Assembly: GCA_020636575.1 (NCBI GenBank)
Contig: JACJXP010000007.1
Coordinates: 1-64,000 of the forward strand
Source: Chitinophagales bacterium
GTDB lineage: Bacteria; Bacteroidota; Bacteroidia; Chitinophagales; Chitinophagaceae
Direction of reading: 5' to 3'
DNA: 64,000 bases
Position 1 is the first letter of the stretch. Every line of letters starts with the position of its first letter. Shown one piece after another: positions 41,159 to 49,437 of this stretch. The notes beneath the pieces were generated by a model that saw nothing but the letters and a program-made list of their open reading frames with translations, was not told the DNA's origin and searched no databases. Position numbers and translations under genes: made by a program.

Positions 41159-41815
41159 TCAGAAAGTCATTTCGGATACATCTTCGGCAACAACCAATTT
41201 ACCGGCTGTTTTTTCTTTTACCTCTTCTACAGTAACACCGGGAGCTGTTTCCAATAACCGAAATCCTTCTTCAGTAACATCAAGCACCGCAAGATCAGTC
41301 ACAATTCTTTTTACACAGTTCACCCCGGTCAATGGAAGCTTGCATTCTGGCAACAATTTGGATTCGCCTTTAGGATTAGTATGCATCATGGCTACCACAA
41401 TATTCTGGGCACTGGCTACAAGGTCCATTGCCCCTCCCATTCCTTTTACCATTTTGCCCGGAATCTTCCAGTTGGCAATATCTCCCTTCTCACTTACCTC
41501 CATGGCCCCTAAAACTGTGAGATCCACTTTACCGGCCCGGATCATTCCAAAACTCATGGCCGAATCAAAAAATGCAGAGCCGGGCACTGTAGTAATGGTT
41601 TGTTTACCCGCATTGATGAGATCAGGGTCTTCTTCTCCTTCAAAAGGAAATGGGCCCATACCCAATAAACCGTTCTCACTTTGCAATACCACATCCATAC
41701 CATCAGGTATGTAATTAGCCACCAGTGTGGGAATACCAATTCCAAGATTTACATAAAATCCATCATGTAATTCCCGGGCTATCCGTTGTGCTATCTGTTC
41801 TTTTGTTAATGGCAT
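41159..41815 (-). CDS. scoB: 3-oxoacid CoA-transferase subunit B
   Basis: 218 aa. The catalytic Glu47 lies in VVLQSENGLLGMGPFP, the CoA-thioester-forming SENG motif. NLGIGIPTLVANYIP, GMIRAGKVDLTVLGAMEVSEKGDIANWKIPGKMVKGMGGAMDL and LPLTGVNCVKRIVTDLAVLDV are typical. With subunit A, 8 bases upstream, it moves CoA from succinyl-CoA to acetoacetate for ketone-body or leucine-breakdown products. Cytoplasmic. The alternative is an acetate-type CoA-transferase, but the signature favours the succinyl-CoA:3-oxoacid enzyme. Confidence 0.93.
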   Translation of the reverse strand: MPLTKEQIAQRIARELHDGFYVNLGIGIPTLVANYIPDGMDVVLQSENGLLGMGPFPFEGEEDPDLINAGKQTITTVPGSAFFDSAMSFGMIRAGKVDLTVLGAMEVSEKGDIANWKIPGKMVKGMGGAMDLVASAQNIVVAMMHTNPKGESKLLPECKLPLTGVNCVKRIVTDLAVLDVTEEGFRLLETAPGVTVEEVKEKTAGKLVVAEDVSEMTF

Positions 41816-41823
41816 GATCGTTA

Positions 41824-42522
41824 TTATGACTTTTTGCGTACAGTTCTTTGCTCTATTCTTTTTTCATAGTTCGTTCCCTGGAAAATGCGATGCACATAAA
41901 TTCCGGGAGTGTGTACCTGGTCAGGATCAAGCTCACCTTCTGGAACCAATTCTTCTACTTCCGCAATAGTGATCTTACCTGCCATTGCCATCAGTGGATT
42001 AAAATTCCTGGCTGTTTCCTTATAAATAAGATTACCCTGTGTATCTCCTTTCCATGCCTTTACAATAGCAAAATCTGCATTGAAAGCATACTCAAGTAAA
42101 TAATCTTTTCCATGAAAATTCCGGGTTTCTTTACCATTAGCTACTTCTGTGCCTACACCTGCTGGGGTAAACACGGCGGGCATTCCATAACCCGCAGCCA
42201 TACATCTTGTCGCTAATGTACCCTGGGGAATTAATTCTACTTCCAACTCTCCACTTAATAGCTGCCTTTCAAATTCGGCATTCTCTCCTACATAAGAAGA
42301 GATCATTTTTTTCACCTGCTTTTGCTGAAGCATCAACCCTATTCCAAAATCATCCACACCAGCATTATTGGAGATACATGTCAATCCTTTGATACCTTTT
42401 TCAACCAGCGCTGTAATACAGTTCTCCGGTATTCCGCATAAACCAAATCCGCCTAACATTAAAACAGCATTATCCTGAATATCATGAACTGCTTTCCTGG
42501 CAGATGTTAAGACTTTATTCAT
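41824..42522 (-). CDS. scoA: 3-oxoacid CoA-transferase subunit A
   Basis: 232 aa. Motifs MLGGFGLCGIPENCI (CoA-binding glycine loop), GLTCISNNAGVDDFGIGLML, MISSYVGENAEFERQ, GELEVELIPQGTLATRCMAAGYGMPAVFTPAGVGTEVA and YAFNADFAIVKAWKGDTQGNLIY are those of the alpha subunit. It is followed by subunit B after 8 bases; both are needed for the heterotetramer. Start at ATG 42522. The upstream 51 bases hold only a short spacer from the DUF4296 gene, so this pair may be read through from the envelope cluster or have its own promoter. Confidence 0.93.
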   Translation of the reverse strand: MNKVLTSARKAVHDIQDNAVLMLGGFGLCGIPENCITALVEKGIKGLTCISNNAGVDDFGIGLMLQQKQVKKMISSYVGENAEFERQLLSGELEVELIPQGTLATRCMAAGYGMPAVFTPAGVGTEVANGKETRNFHGKDYLLEYAFNADFAIVKAWKGDTQGNLIYKETARNFNPLMAMAGKITIAEVEELVPEGELDPDQVHTPGIYVHRIFQGTNYEKRIEQRTVRKKS

Positions 42523-42573
42523 CGCAAGTGATCGTTTTTGTAAAAATAAGAAATAAAGAAGAGTAGCTTGTTG

Positions 42574-43032
42574 CTATTCAGGTTTCATATCACCTCTTAT
42601 CCTCTTTGATGGATTTGATACGGAGTCACGACGTTTTAATACTGAATCAGTTGAAGAAAAATTAACAACAGTGTCTACTGCTTTCTCTTCGGTTGCAATA
42701 TCCCGCCCTGGCTTATTCAAGGAATCAAGAACTTGTTTCAATAGTTCAGGATGTGATTTATAAAAAGAAAAACTTTTTTCAAAATCATCCCGGTCAGTAT
42801 TATGCAGGGTTAATACCTGCTGGTATAACCTGATACTATGAGTATTTTGGTCAACTGACGAATCTTTATAAAAAACATAGCTTGTCAGAAACTGATCGGC
42901 CCTGATCATATCCCACAAAATGGCTTCCATTTTAGCTTCTGGAATTATATCGGCTGGTATTTCTTCCTTTGACCGGCAGGACCAAATACAGATAAAGAGA
43001 AATGAAATTGCGATCAACACTTTTGTCATCAT
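42574..43032 (-). CDS. DUF4296 lipoprotein
   Basis: 152 aa. SPII signal MMTKVLIAISFLFICIWSC (lipobox WSC). DUF4296 pattern: PEAKMEAILWDMIRADQFLTSYV, SIRLYQQVLTLHNTDRDDFEKSFSFYKSHPELLKQVLDSL, followed by a charged disordered tail. A second ATG follows the first. The start overlaps the stop of the porD gene by 4 bases, so the two are coupled. The family is Bacteroidota-specific and of unknown role, commonly found next to type IX secretion and cell-envelope genes as here. Confidence 0.85.
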   Translation of the reverse strand: MMTKVLIAISFLFICIWSCRSKEEIPADIIPEAKMEAILWDMIRADQFLTSYVFYKDSSVDQNTHSIRLYQQVLTLHNTDRDDFEKSFSFYKSHPELLKQVLDSLNKPGRDIATEEKAVDTVVNFSSTDSVLKRRDSVSNPSKRIRGDMKPE

Positions 43033-43946
43033 AACTTATTATAATCTGATGCATTGGTGATATCAAGAACAGTAAGCAGGTCCTTAGCCTTTTTCTTCAC
43101 ATCTGATTTTGCCTTTGAAAAAACTTTGATCAATTCGTCACTCTTTCCCTGGAAAAAGAATTGCATGATCATTGAATTCGGATTTTCCTTATTTAGGGTA
43201 TTCAGATACTCCAGGCATTCTAAAATTCCTTTTCTGCCGGCTTCTTCATCATCATAAAATGCATCCATACCTGTACGATAATAGGCGTACAGGGCATCAT
43301 GCATCAATGCGAACCGGTTACTATTAATGTTCTCAGTTAGCCAATAACGATTCCGCTGGCTTTCAAATGATTTCCACCCGGTAACATCCCTGCTTTCCGG
43401 AGCGTTATTGACTATGTTCTGGGCCTTTTTAAAATAAGCATCACCGCCTCTTAATGAAAAAGAATCGTAATCAAATCCCAGAATGATATTTACATAATAC
43501 GCTAATACAGCCGTAAGGTTAGCTACCAAAGGGTCATTCCCTTGTACCCTGTTCTCATTAAATTCTATGGGTTGAAATTCTACATAACGAAAAGTAACAT
43601 TGTCATCTATATAATTAATTATGGGAGAATCATAATTTGTATTATATATTGGTCTGGCAGCCTGAATAGTTAATTTTCCCTTGAAAACATTATTGCCCAG
43701 GTCCTGGTCAATGTTCAGCAGAAAATTACACTCGATCTTCTCAGAAGGTTTAAAAACATCATTGGTCCACCTGCGGTTATTCAGAAAATTTGTAAGTCCG
43801 CTTTGCAGGGTTTGAAACACCTTTTTATCGATCTTGGTACTTACTTTGGAAGCGATCACAGTAAGTCTTGCCTGTATCTCCTGTGCCTTCACTTGTCCGA
43901 TAACTACAAGAATAAATATTGTAAAAACTATTCTTTTATACTTCAT
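43029..43946 (-). CDS. porD: DUF4835 protein, type IX secretion component PorD-like
   Basis: 305 aa with a signal peptide (MKYKRIVFTIFILVVIGQVKAQ). DUF4835 motifs: FQTLQSGLTNFLNNRRWTNDVFKPSEKIECNFLLNI, IQAARPIYNTNYDSPIIN, ANLTAVLAYYVNIILGFDYDSFSLRGG and the helical C-terminus with NRFALMHDALYAYYR. This family includes PorD of the type IX secretion system. It overlaps coaBC by 11 bases and DUF4296 by 4 bases, an arrangement common in this phylum. A T9SS is also implied by the sorting tail on the 51215 gene. Confidence 0.88.
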   Translation of the reverse strand: MKYKRIVFTIFILVVIGQVKAQEIQARLTVIASKVSTKIDKKVFQTLQSGLTNFLNNRRWTNDVFKPSEKIECNFLLNIDQDLGNNVFKGKLTIQAARPIYNTNYDSPIINYIDDNVTFRYVEFQPIEFNENRVQGNDPLVANLTAVLAYYVNIILGFDYDSFSLRGGDAYFKKAQNIVNNAPESRDVTGWKSFESQRNRYWLTENINSNRFALMHDALYAYYRTGMDAFYDDEEAGRKGILECLEYLNTLNKENPNSMIMQFFFQGKSDELIKVFSKAKSDVKKKAKDLLTVLDITNASDYNKL

Positions 43947-45138
43947 ATAACTCAGTTATTTTATCAATGATATCCTTAGCTACTTGCGTCTTTGACCTGG
44001 TCTCGTATATAAACTTATCTCCTTTGCTGGTAAAAATGGTTACTTTATTCGTATCATGTCCAAAACCTGCTCCGGTATCATTTAAAGAGTTAAGTACGAT
44101 CATATCCGCATTCTTTTTCTTCAACTTCTCTATAGCGTTGGCCTCTTCATTATTCGTTTCCAATGCAAACCCTGCAAGAAACTGCCCCTTTTTCTTTTTA
44201 GTCCCCAGGCTTTGTAAAATATCTTTTGTCTTTGTAAGCTTTATTGTGAGACCATCCTCTTTTTTCTTGATCTTCTCTGTTTCTTTTTGTTCCGGTGTAT
44301 AATCTGCAACTGCTGCAGCCATTATCGTAATATCAGCTTTGTCAAAAACATTGGTACATGCTTCAAACATCTCCTCTGCAGTGTTTACCCTAATGAGTTT
44401 TATTCCATTATCTGCAAAAGCCAATTGCGTAGGGCCTGAAACCAAAATCACTTCAGCTCCTCTTTTCTTTAACTCAGCTGCAAGTTCCCAACCCATTTTC
44501 CCTGATGAATGGTTTCCAATAAAACGGACGGGATCAATAGGTTCGTATGTGGGCCCTGCAGTAACCAACGCTTTTTTCCCAGAAAGTCCTTTATTAGAGG
44601 TCAAAAAAAAATTCTGCTGCAAAAATTCTGCTATGGATTCCGGTTCAGCCATTCGCCCATCCCCATGCAGACCGCTTGCCAGTTCGCCTTTTTCAACGGG
44701 TATTATTTTGTTGCCGAAAGCTTGAAGCTTTACTATATTTTCTTTTGTTGAGGGATGATGCCACATATCCTCATCCATGGCAGGAGCAATCACAACCGGG
44801 CAGGTTGCAGAAAGATAAACTGCAAGCAAAAGATTATCACAAAGGCCATTTGCCATTTTGGCTATACTATTACAACTTGCCGGCGCTACAAGCATTACAT
44901 CCGCCCATCGACCCAGCATAACATGATTAGTCCAGCTTTGTTCATCAAATAGTTCCGACAAAACGGGGTTCTTACTTAGTGTTGATAAGGTAAGTGGTGA
45001 AATAAAATCCTTTGCAGATGGTGTGAGGATCACCTTGACCTCAGCCCCTTGTTTTACCAAATGCCTGACAAGGTACGCCGATTTGTAAGCCGCAATACTA
45101 CCACAAACGCCTAATAATATTTTTTTCCCTTGCATCAT
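43936..45138 (-). CDS. coaBC: Bifunctional phosphopantothenoylcysteine decarboxylase/synthase
   Basis: 400 aa. The CoaC half (1-190) is a flavodoxin-like decarboxylase: LGVCGSIAAYKSAYLVRHL, active-site His in WTNHVMLG, VAPASCNSIAKMANGLCDNLLLA, PAMDEDMW and SGLHGDGRMAEP. The CoaB half (195-400): VTAGPTYEPIDPVRFIGNHSSGKMGWELA, AAAVADYTP, the Lys in LTKTKDIL, and NDTGAGFGHDTNKVTI. It makes 4'-phosphopantetheine from 4'-phosphopantothenate, cysteine and CTP for coenzyme A. It is complete and in the usual order. Confidence 0.96.
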   Translation of the reverse strand: MMQGKKILLGVCGSIAAYKSAYLVRHLVKQGAEVKVILTPSAKDFISPLTLSTLSKNPVLSELFDEQSWTNHVMLGRWADVMLVAPASCNSIAKMANGLCDNLLLAVYLSATCPVVIAPAMDEDMWHHPSTKENIVKLQAFGNKIIPVEKGELASGLHGDGRMAEPESIAEFLQQNFFLTSNKGLSGKKALVTAGPTYEPIDPVRFIGNHSSGKMGWELAAELKKRGAEVILVSGPTQLAFADNGIKLIRVNTAEEMFEACTNVFDKADITIMAAAVADYTPEQKETEKIKKKEDGLTIKLTKTKDILQSLGTKKKKGQFLAGFALETNNEEANAIEKLKKKNADMIVLNSLNDTGAGFGHDTNKVTIFTSKGDKFIYETRSKTQVAKDIIDKITELYEV

Positions 45139-45189
45139 TAGCTATCCAAAAATACCATATAGTTATAAAAGCACATAATGTCCTAAAAG

Positions 45190-45221
45190 CAAAAAAGCGA
45201 TGGATATCCATCGCCTTTTTT
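45190..45221. terminator. Bidirectional terminator between rpoZ and coaBC
   Basis: Perfect 9-bp palindrome GCGATGGATATCCATCGC (45197-45214) flanked by A-run and T-run, so it works both ways. It lies downstream of rpoZ on the minus strand, separating it from coaBC. Confidence 0.85.
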
Positions 45222-45236
45222 GGAAATATTTATCTA

Positions 45237-45578
45237 TTAATTAAATAGTTCATCTCCAGCCTTGCGGAAATAAACTTTATCATCCATGAATTCCTGTGTT
45301 GCCAATAGAGCAGGGTTCGGCATTCTTTCGTAAGCCTTTGAAATCTCTATTTGTTCCTTATTCTCATGAATTTCCTCCAAACTATCAGTATGGCTGGCAA
45401 ACTCTTCCAGTTTATTATGCAATTCCTCTTTTAAAGAAATATTGATCTGGTTAGCCCTTTTACCAATAATTGAAATTGATTCATACAGGTTACCCGTTTT
45501 CTTCTTAATATCGTTAAGATTGCGGGTCTCAACATTATTTGTAATACCTGCACTAAGCTGGCGTCTAAGTTTGCTCAT
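45237..45578 (-). CDS. rpoZ: RNA polymerase omega subunit (Bacteroidota type)
   Basis: 113 aa. The segment NLYESISIIGKRANQINISLKEELHNKLEEFA corresponds to the omega core (YELVxIAAKRARQLxxG), followed by acidic and helical sequence as in Bacteroidota RpoZ. Position right after bamD (14-base overlap) and before coaBC is the usual order in this phylum and supports the call. Omega binds the beta-prime subunit and helps assembly. It ends in a strong terminator. Confidence 0.88.
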   Translation of the reverse strand: MSKLRRQLSAGITNNVETRNLNDIKKKTGNLYESISIIGKRANQINISLKEELHNKLEEFASHTDSLEEIHENKEQIEISKAYERMPNPALLATQEFMDDKVYFRKAGDELFN

Positions 45579-46419
45579 TAGTTAACGTTTTAATATTTTT
45601 TTGTGATAGTTGTAAAAATTCGTCCGCTTCTTTTTTCAATTTACTCTCTGGAAACCTGTCAGTAAATTCCTGGCATTCTGTAATAACCTGTTCATATCTC
45701 TCCACTTTTTTCTCCTCAATACTCATTTCTGCAAACCGGAAATATGATTTGATCACCATTAATTTATATTCATCCGCTCTCTGTGATTCTGGATATGAAT
45801 TCAAAAGAGTTGTAAAAGAAACACCGGCTGCCCTGAATTGCCCCAGGTCAAAATATAATTGAGCACTGTTAAAGTCCTTAATTTCCAGCTTCCTTCTGCA
45901 TTGCTCAATGATCTCATTAGCCTCTTTAATGCGAGCTGATCCCGGATGCGTATTAATAAAAGTCTGCATCATGCCAATGGACTTGACCGTATTGGTTTGA
46001 TCAAGCGGTGACTTCGGAGATCTTTTGAAATAAGTATATGCCCTCATATAATCCACTTCTTCTGCCCTGCTGCTGTTTGGAAATATCTCCAGGTAGCTTT
46101 TGAACAAATTTTCTGCATTCGTATAATCCGAGAGATAATATGCACAATATGCATACTTATAATAGATATCCTCAAACTCTTTACTGGTCTTGTAATAAGG
46201 CATTACATCCTCATATACCAACTGTGCTTTTGAATACTTTTTGTCTACAAAGAACTGTTCTGCTTTTCTGAGCTTAAATGCGGGGTCTGGATTCTTCAGA
46301 AGCTTACTCATTCCTTTACCACAGCCGGTCAAAAAAAGAAATGATATAGGAATTATTAATAGTAATGCTCTGCTATATCGCCTGTGCTGAAAAATCTGTC
46401 TTCCCAATATATTGCTCAT
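45565..46419 (-). CDS. bamD: Outer membrane assembly lipoprotein BamD
   Basis: 284 aa from ATG 46419 (MSNILGRQIF), chosen to give a normal lipoprotein signal: the hydrophobic run ends at LTGCGKG (lipobox LTGC); a longer start at 46461 adds 14 residues. Then come repeated TPR helices: FKLRKAEQFFVDKKYSKAQLVYEDV, DIYYKYAYCAYYLSDYTNAENLFKSYLEIFPNS, EEVDYMRAYTYFKRSP and QFRAAGVSFTTLLNSYPES. It is a periplasmic lipoprotein of the BAM complex that inserts outer-membrane barrels. Coupled to rpoZ by overlap. Confidence 0.92.
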   Translation of the reverse strand: MSNILGRQIFQHRRYSRALLLIIPISFLFLTGCGKGMSKLLKNPDPAFKLRKAEQFFVDKKYSKAQLVYEDVMPYYKTSKEFEDIYYKYAYCAYYLSDYTNAENLFKSYLEIFPNSSRAEEVDYMRAYTYFKRSPKSPLDQTNTVKSIGMMQTFINTHPGSARIKEANEIIEQCRRKLEIKDFNSAQLYFDLGQFRAAGVSFTTLLNSYPESQRADEYKLMVIKSYFRFAEMSIEEKKVERYEQVITECQEFTDRFPESKLKKEADEFLQLSQKNIKTLTNEQT

Positions 46420-46531
46420 AAAGGTGTGCAAAGTTAATAGATAGAAGCAAAACTTAAACAAAAAAGATAAGAAGCCAACATACCCCAGTTAATTTTTTGA
46501 TAAAGCTATCTGATTGATTCTGTGGATAAAG

Positions 46532-46564
46532 TGAAAATAAAAGACCCCGGATTTTCCGGGGTCT
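46532..46564 (-). terminator. Terminator of the OmpA-family gene
   Basis: Perfect 9-bp stem AGACCCCGG/CCGGGGTCT (46542-46564, 5-base loop), followed on the minus strand by TTTTATTTT. It ends the transcript of the gene at 46586-48280. Confidence 0.85.
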
Positions 46565-46585
46565 GAATAATTTATTTTGGTCTGA

Positions 46586-48280
46586 TTAATTCTTCCTGAG
46601 ATTCGGGTGAGGAGGCTCAACCGTATTCGGTCCATCTTCACCTTCTGCAGCAGCTCTTAGATCAACTGTGTTACAATCACCACCTTCCTGAGCATAGTTG
46701 AAGATAAAGCGATCAGAGCTAATACCTTCGCTATCAACCATATAATTAATAACCTTATTTACATGATCCCAGCTTAACTGCTGCTCTCTCTTATTAGATG
46801 AGCAGTAACCCATTACTACTACTTTACAACCTGGGTTATTTCTCATTTTAGCAGCAACAACAGCCAATACAGCTTTTGCATCACTGCTCAGGTTATTAGA
46901 ATTAGATTTGAAAGCTACGCTTGGTAATGGTCCTAATAAAGCAGCGCAATCATCACCACCCTTCGCTATTAGTCCTTCGTAGCAAGACTCATCCGGACAT
47001 GGACAATTACCAACACCATCTGCATCAACAGGTTGACAATATGAAGGCGTAATCAATTGCTTATCCTTACAATCTGGAACACCATCACCATCAGTATCCT
47101 TACTAACACCATGACTATCAACAGGGCAACCCTGCGGAGTTTGTTCCTGGTCGAACTGATCAGTTACACCATCACCGTCACTATCAGGTAACACAGGCTT
47201 TGGTAAACGCATCAAACGAGGATTACGGATCTCGCTATATGCATAATCCAGTGGGTTTAGCCACCATAATGGCTCAACAGACTTCGCTCCGAGGTTGATA
47301 TTAAGACCCACACTCATATAGTTGTAAGAGTCAAAATCACGGGTCTGCGCAGCATCACCCCAAGCGGATTCTTGCCAGCGCTGACCATCAAGCAAATCAT
47401 CTTTGATGAAAGTCCACCTATCTTCAATAGCCAGATTCAATCTATTACTTAGTTTGAAAGCAACACCAGCACCTACAGTAGCCGATGGTTTGAAGGTATC
47501 GCCAAATAACTTAGGCCTGCGGTCGCCATGATTCTCTGCGGGAGTTTCATAGCTATCATCCATTAGGCTTTTAAGTGCATCCAGTGTTTCCTTACGGGTT
47601 TTATAAGTACCCTGTGAAATAGAAGCAAAGTTGTACTTGCTGTTACCATTTAAAGCATTCACTTTAGTATCGTATATAGATCCACCGATACCGGCAAATC
47701 CATAAAAATTAAACCCTGTTTTAGCTTTGTGGAAACGGATATTATTTAATGTAACCACACCTTGCAAGGAAAGGTCTTGAGTTACTGTTTTATAGTTATA
47801 ATAAACAGGATCTCCGCCACCCGGGTTTGTTCCAAGAGCGGAAACATAGGTTACATCCCCATTAGAACTTATTGCAGGAGCAAAATAACCAGCATCAAAC
47901 CATGCGGAGTTCTTTCTATAATTTCCTGAATATCTCCAATGTTGGCCCTTGCCGATTCCATACATATACTCTAAACGCATAGAAAAAATGTAGCCGAACG
48001 CTTTACGAATATGAGCGCCAAAACCAGGTGAGAAAAACTTTGCCGGTATATCTCCACTAACCTGAAAAAGACCAGCTTTAATACCAATTTCCCATTGGTT
48101 ACGAGGTTTCGCAGGGAAGTTATAGGTTCCGTTCAAGAACTCAGTATGCTGAGGCATTCTTTTACCCGGAACTAGGGACGAATCTTTTACATCGTAACTT
48201 GCTCCTACTCTTTGAGAGAAGCCATACGATGCCAGCAGACAGAATATACCTGCCAGAAATAAATACTTTTTGCTTGCCAT
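46586..48280 (-). CDS. OmpA-family outer-membrane protein with TSP3 calcium repeats
   Basis: 564 aa. Signal peptide (MASKKYLFLAGIFCLLASYGFSQ); an N-terminal beta-barrel (about 45-360: FSMRLEYMYGIG, FNFYGFAGIGGS, GAGVAFKLSNRLNLAIEDRW); then thrombospondin type-3-like repeats (DSDGDGVTDQFD and DTDGDGVPDCKD); then an OmpA/MotB domain with VAFKSNSNNLSSDAKAVLAVVA and VVVMGYCSSNKREQQLSWDHVNKVINYM. It should span the outer membrane and grip peptidoglycan. A strong promoter and its own terminator indicate a monocistronic, abundant protein. T9SS PorE-like roles are possible but not shown. Confidence 0.9.
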   Translation of the reverse strand: MASKKYLFLAGIFCLLASYGFSQRVGASYDVKDSSLVPGKRMPQHTEFLNGTYNFPAKPRNQWEIGIKAGLFQVSGDIPAKFFSPGFGAHIRKAFGYIFSMRLEYMYGIGKGQHWRYSGNYRKNSAWFDAGYFAPAISSNGDVTYVSALGTNPGGGDPVYYNYKTVTQDLSLQGVVTLNNIRFHKAKTGFNFYGFAGIGGSIYDTKVNALNGNSKYNFASISQGTYKTRKETLDALKSLMDDSYETPAENHGDRRPKLFGDTFKPSATVGAGVAFKLSNRLNLAIEDRWTFIKDDLLDGQRWQESAWGDAAQTRDFDSYNYMSVGLNINLGAKSVEPLWWLNPLDYAYSEIRNPRLMRLPKPVLPDSDGDGVTDQFDQEQTPQGCPVDSHGVSKDTDGDGVPDCKDKQLITPSYCQPVDADGVGNCPCPDESCYEGLIAKGGDDCAALLGPLPSVAFKSNSNNLSSDAKAVLAVVAAKMRNNPGCKVVVMGYCSSNKREQQLSWDHVNKVINYMVDSEGISSDRFIFNYAQEGGDCNTVDLRAAAEGEDGPNTVEPPHPNLRKN

Positions 48281-48321
48281 AACTAAGGATTAAGATTTGT
48301 GAACAATGTCCTAATAAAAAG

Positions 48322-48351
48322 CAAAAATAGATATTGAGTGTTAAATACCAA
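48322..48351 (-). promoter_or_regulatory. Promoter of the OmpA-family gene
   Basis: On the minus strand, TTTGG (TTG at 48351-48349) and TATTTTTG (48329-48322) are 19 bases apart, a textbook Bacteroidota promoter. It leaves a leader of about 35 bases to the ATG at 48280. Confidence 0.75.
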
Positions 48352-48474
48352 ATTTTTAAGATATTTATTTCGTCGTTTGCCCGTTATTTTTCAATTACTT
48401 AGTTGAAAAATCGACCTCTTTTTTGACATTATATAACAATTAGTTTTTTGCCCGTAAATTGCCCTGATTTTCGG

Positions 48475-49437
48475 ATGCAGTTACCCGTTGAGTTAATATC
48501 TGATGAGCTAAAAACCTTTGAATTAAGGTTTAAACAGGCCGTTAAAAGCCAGGCGCCTCTTCTTGACCGCATAATGCGCTATATAGTAAAGCGTAAAGGC
48601 AAGCAGCTAAGGCCCATGTTTGTATTACTTTCAGCAAAAATGTGCGGCCAGATCAATGAATCTGCCTACCGGGCTGCCTCACTGGTAGAAATCTTACATA
48701 CCGCAACTTTGGTCCACGATGATGTGGTGGACGATTCTATGGAAAGAAGAGGGTTTTTCTCAACATATGCCTTATGGAAAGCAAAAGCCAATGTATTAAT
48801 AGGTGACTATTTATTAGCAAAAGGGCTTTTATTATCTCTTGACAACCAAGATTATAGAATATTACATATACTTTCTGATGCCGTTCGAAAAATGAGTGAG
48901 GGAGAATTGTTGCAATTGGAAAAAGCCCGAAGCCTTAATCTTAAAGAAGACATCTATTATGAGATAATCCGCAATAAAACCGCCTCTCTTTTGGGTTCAG
49001 CCTGTGCTGCAGGTGCATGGAGTACAAGCCAGGATGAGGCTATAGCAGAAAAATTCAGGCTTTTTGGAGAAAAGACCGGAATGGCTTTTCAAATAAAAGA
49101 TGACTTATTTGATTATACCAGCGAAAAAATCGGAAAACCCACCGGAAACGATATAAAGGAAAGAAAACTAACACTACCACTTATCTATACACTGAATAAT
49201 ACAGACAAAGAAACCCGCAGAAAGATCATTTATATTGTTAAGAACAACAATAATGACAGAAAAAAAGTAAAGTGGGTAACTGAAAAAGCGGAAAGTAGCG
49301 GAGGAATTGATTATGCAATAAAAAGAATGAATGATTATAAAAATGAAGCTTTGAATATTTTGCATGAATTTCCAGAGAGCCCTTATCGTAAGGGTCTTGA
49401 AGACCTTGTTTTATTTGTAACAGAGAGAGATTACTAA
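48475..49437 (+). CDS. Polyprenyl diphosphate synthase (long-chain trans type)
   Basis: 320 aa from ATG 48475 (MQLPVELISDELKTF); a TTG at 48448 would add 9 residues with no support. First Asp-rich motif HDDVVDDSMERRG and second KDDLFDYTSEKIGKPTGNDIKERKLTLPLIY are intact. RKGKQLRPMFVLLSAKMCG is the IPP-binding Arg/Lys region. It makes a long isoprenoid chain, most likely the menaquinone side chain (octaprenyl or heptaprenyl), which fits mqnB/mqnD in this genome. The stop overlaps the recJ start by one base. Confidence 0.92.
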   Translation: MQLPVELISDELKTFELRFKQAVKSQAPLLDRIMRYIVKRKGKQLRPMFVLLSAKMCGQINESAYRAASLVEILHTATLVHDDVVDDSMERRGFFSTYALWKAKANVLIGDYLLAKGLLLSLDNQDYRILHILSDAVRKMSEGELLQLEKARSLNLKEDIYYEIIRNKTASLLGSACAAGAWSTSQDEAIAEKFRLFGEKTGMAFQIKDDLFDYTSEKIGKPTGNDIKERKLTLPLIYTLNNTDKETRRKIIYIVKNNNNDRKKVKWVTEKAESSGGIDYAIKRMNDYKNEALNILHEFPESPYRKGLEDLVLFVTERDY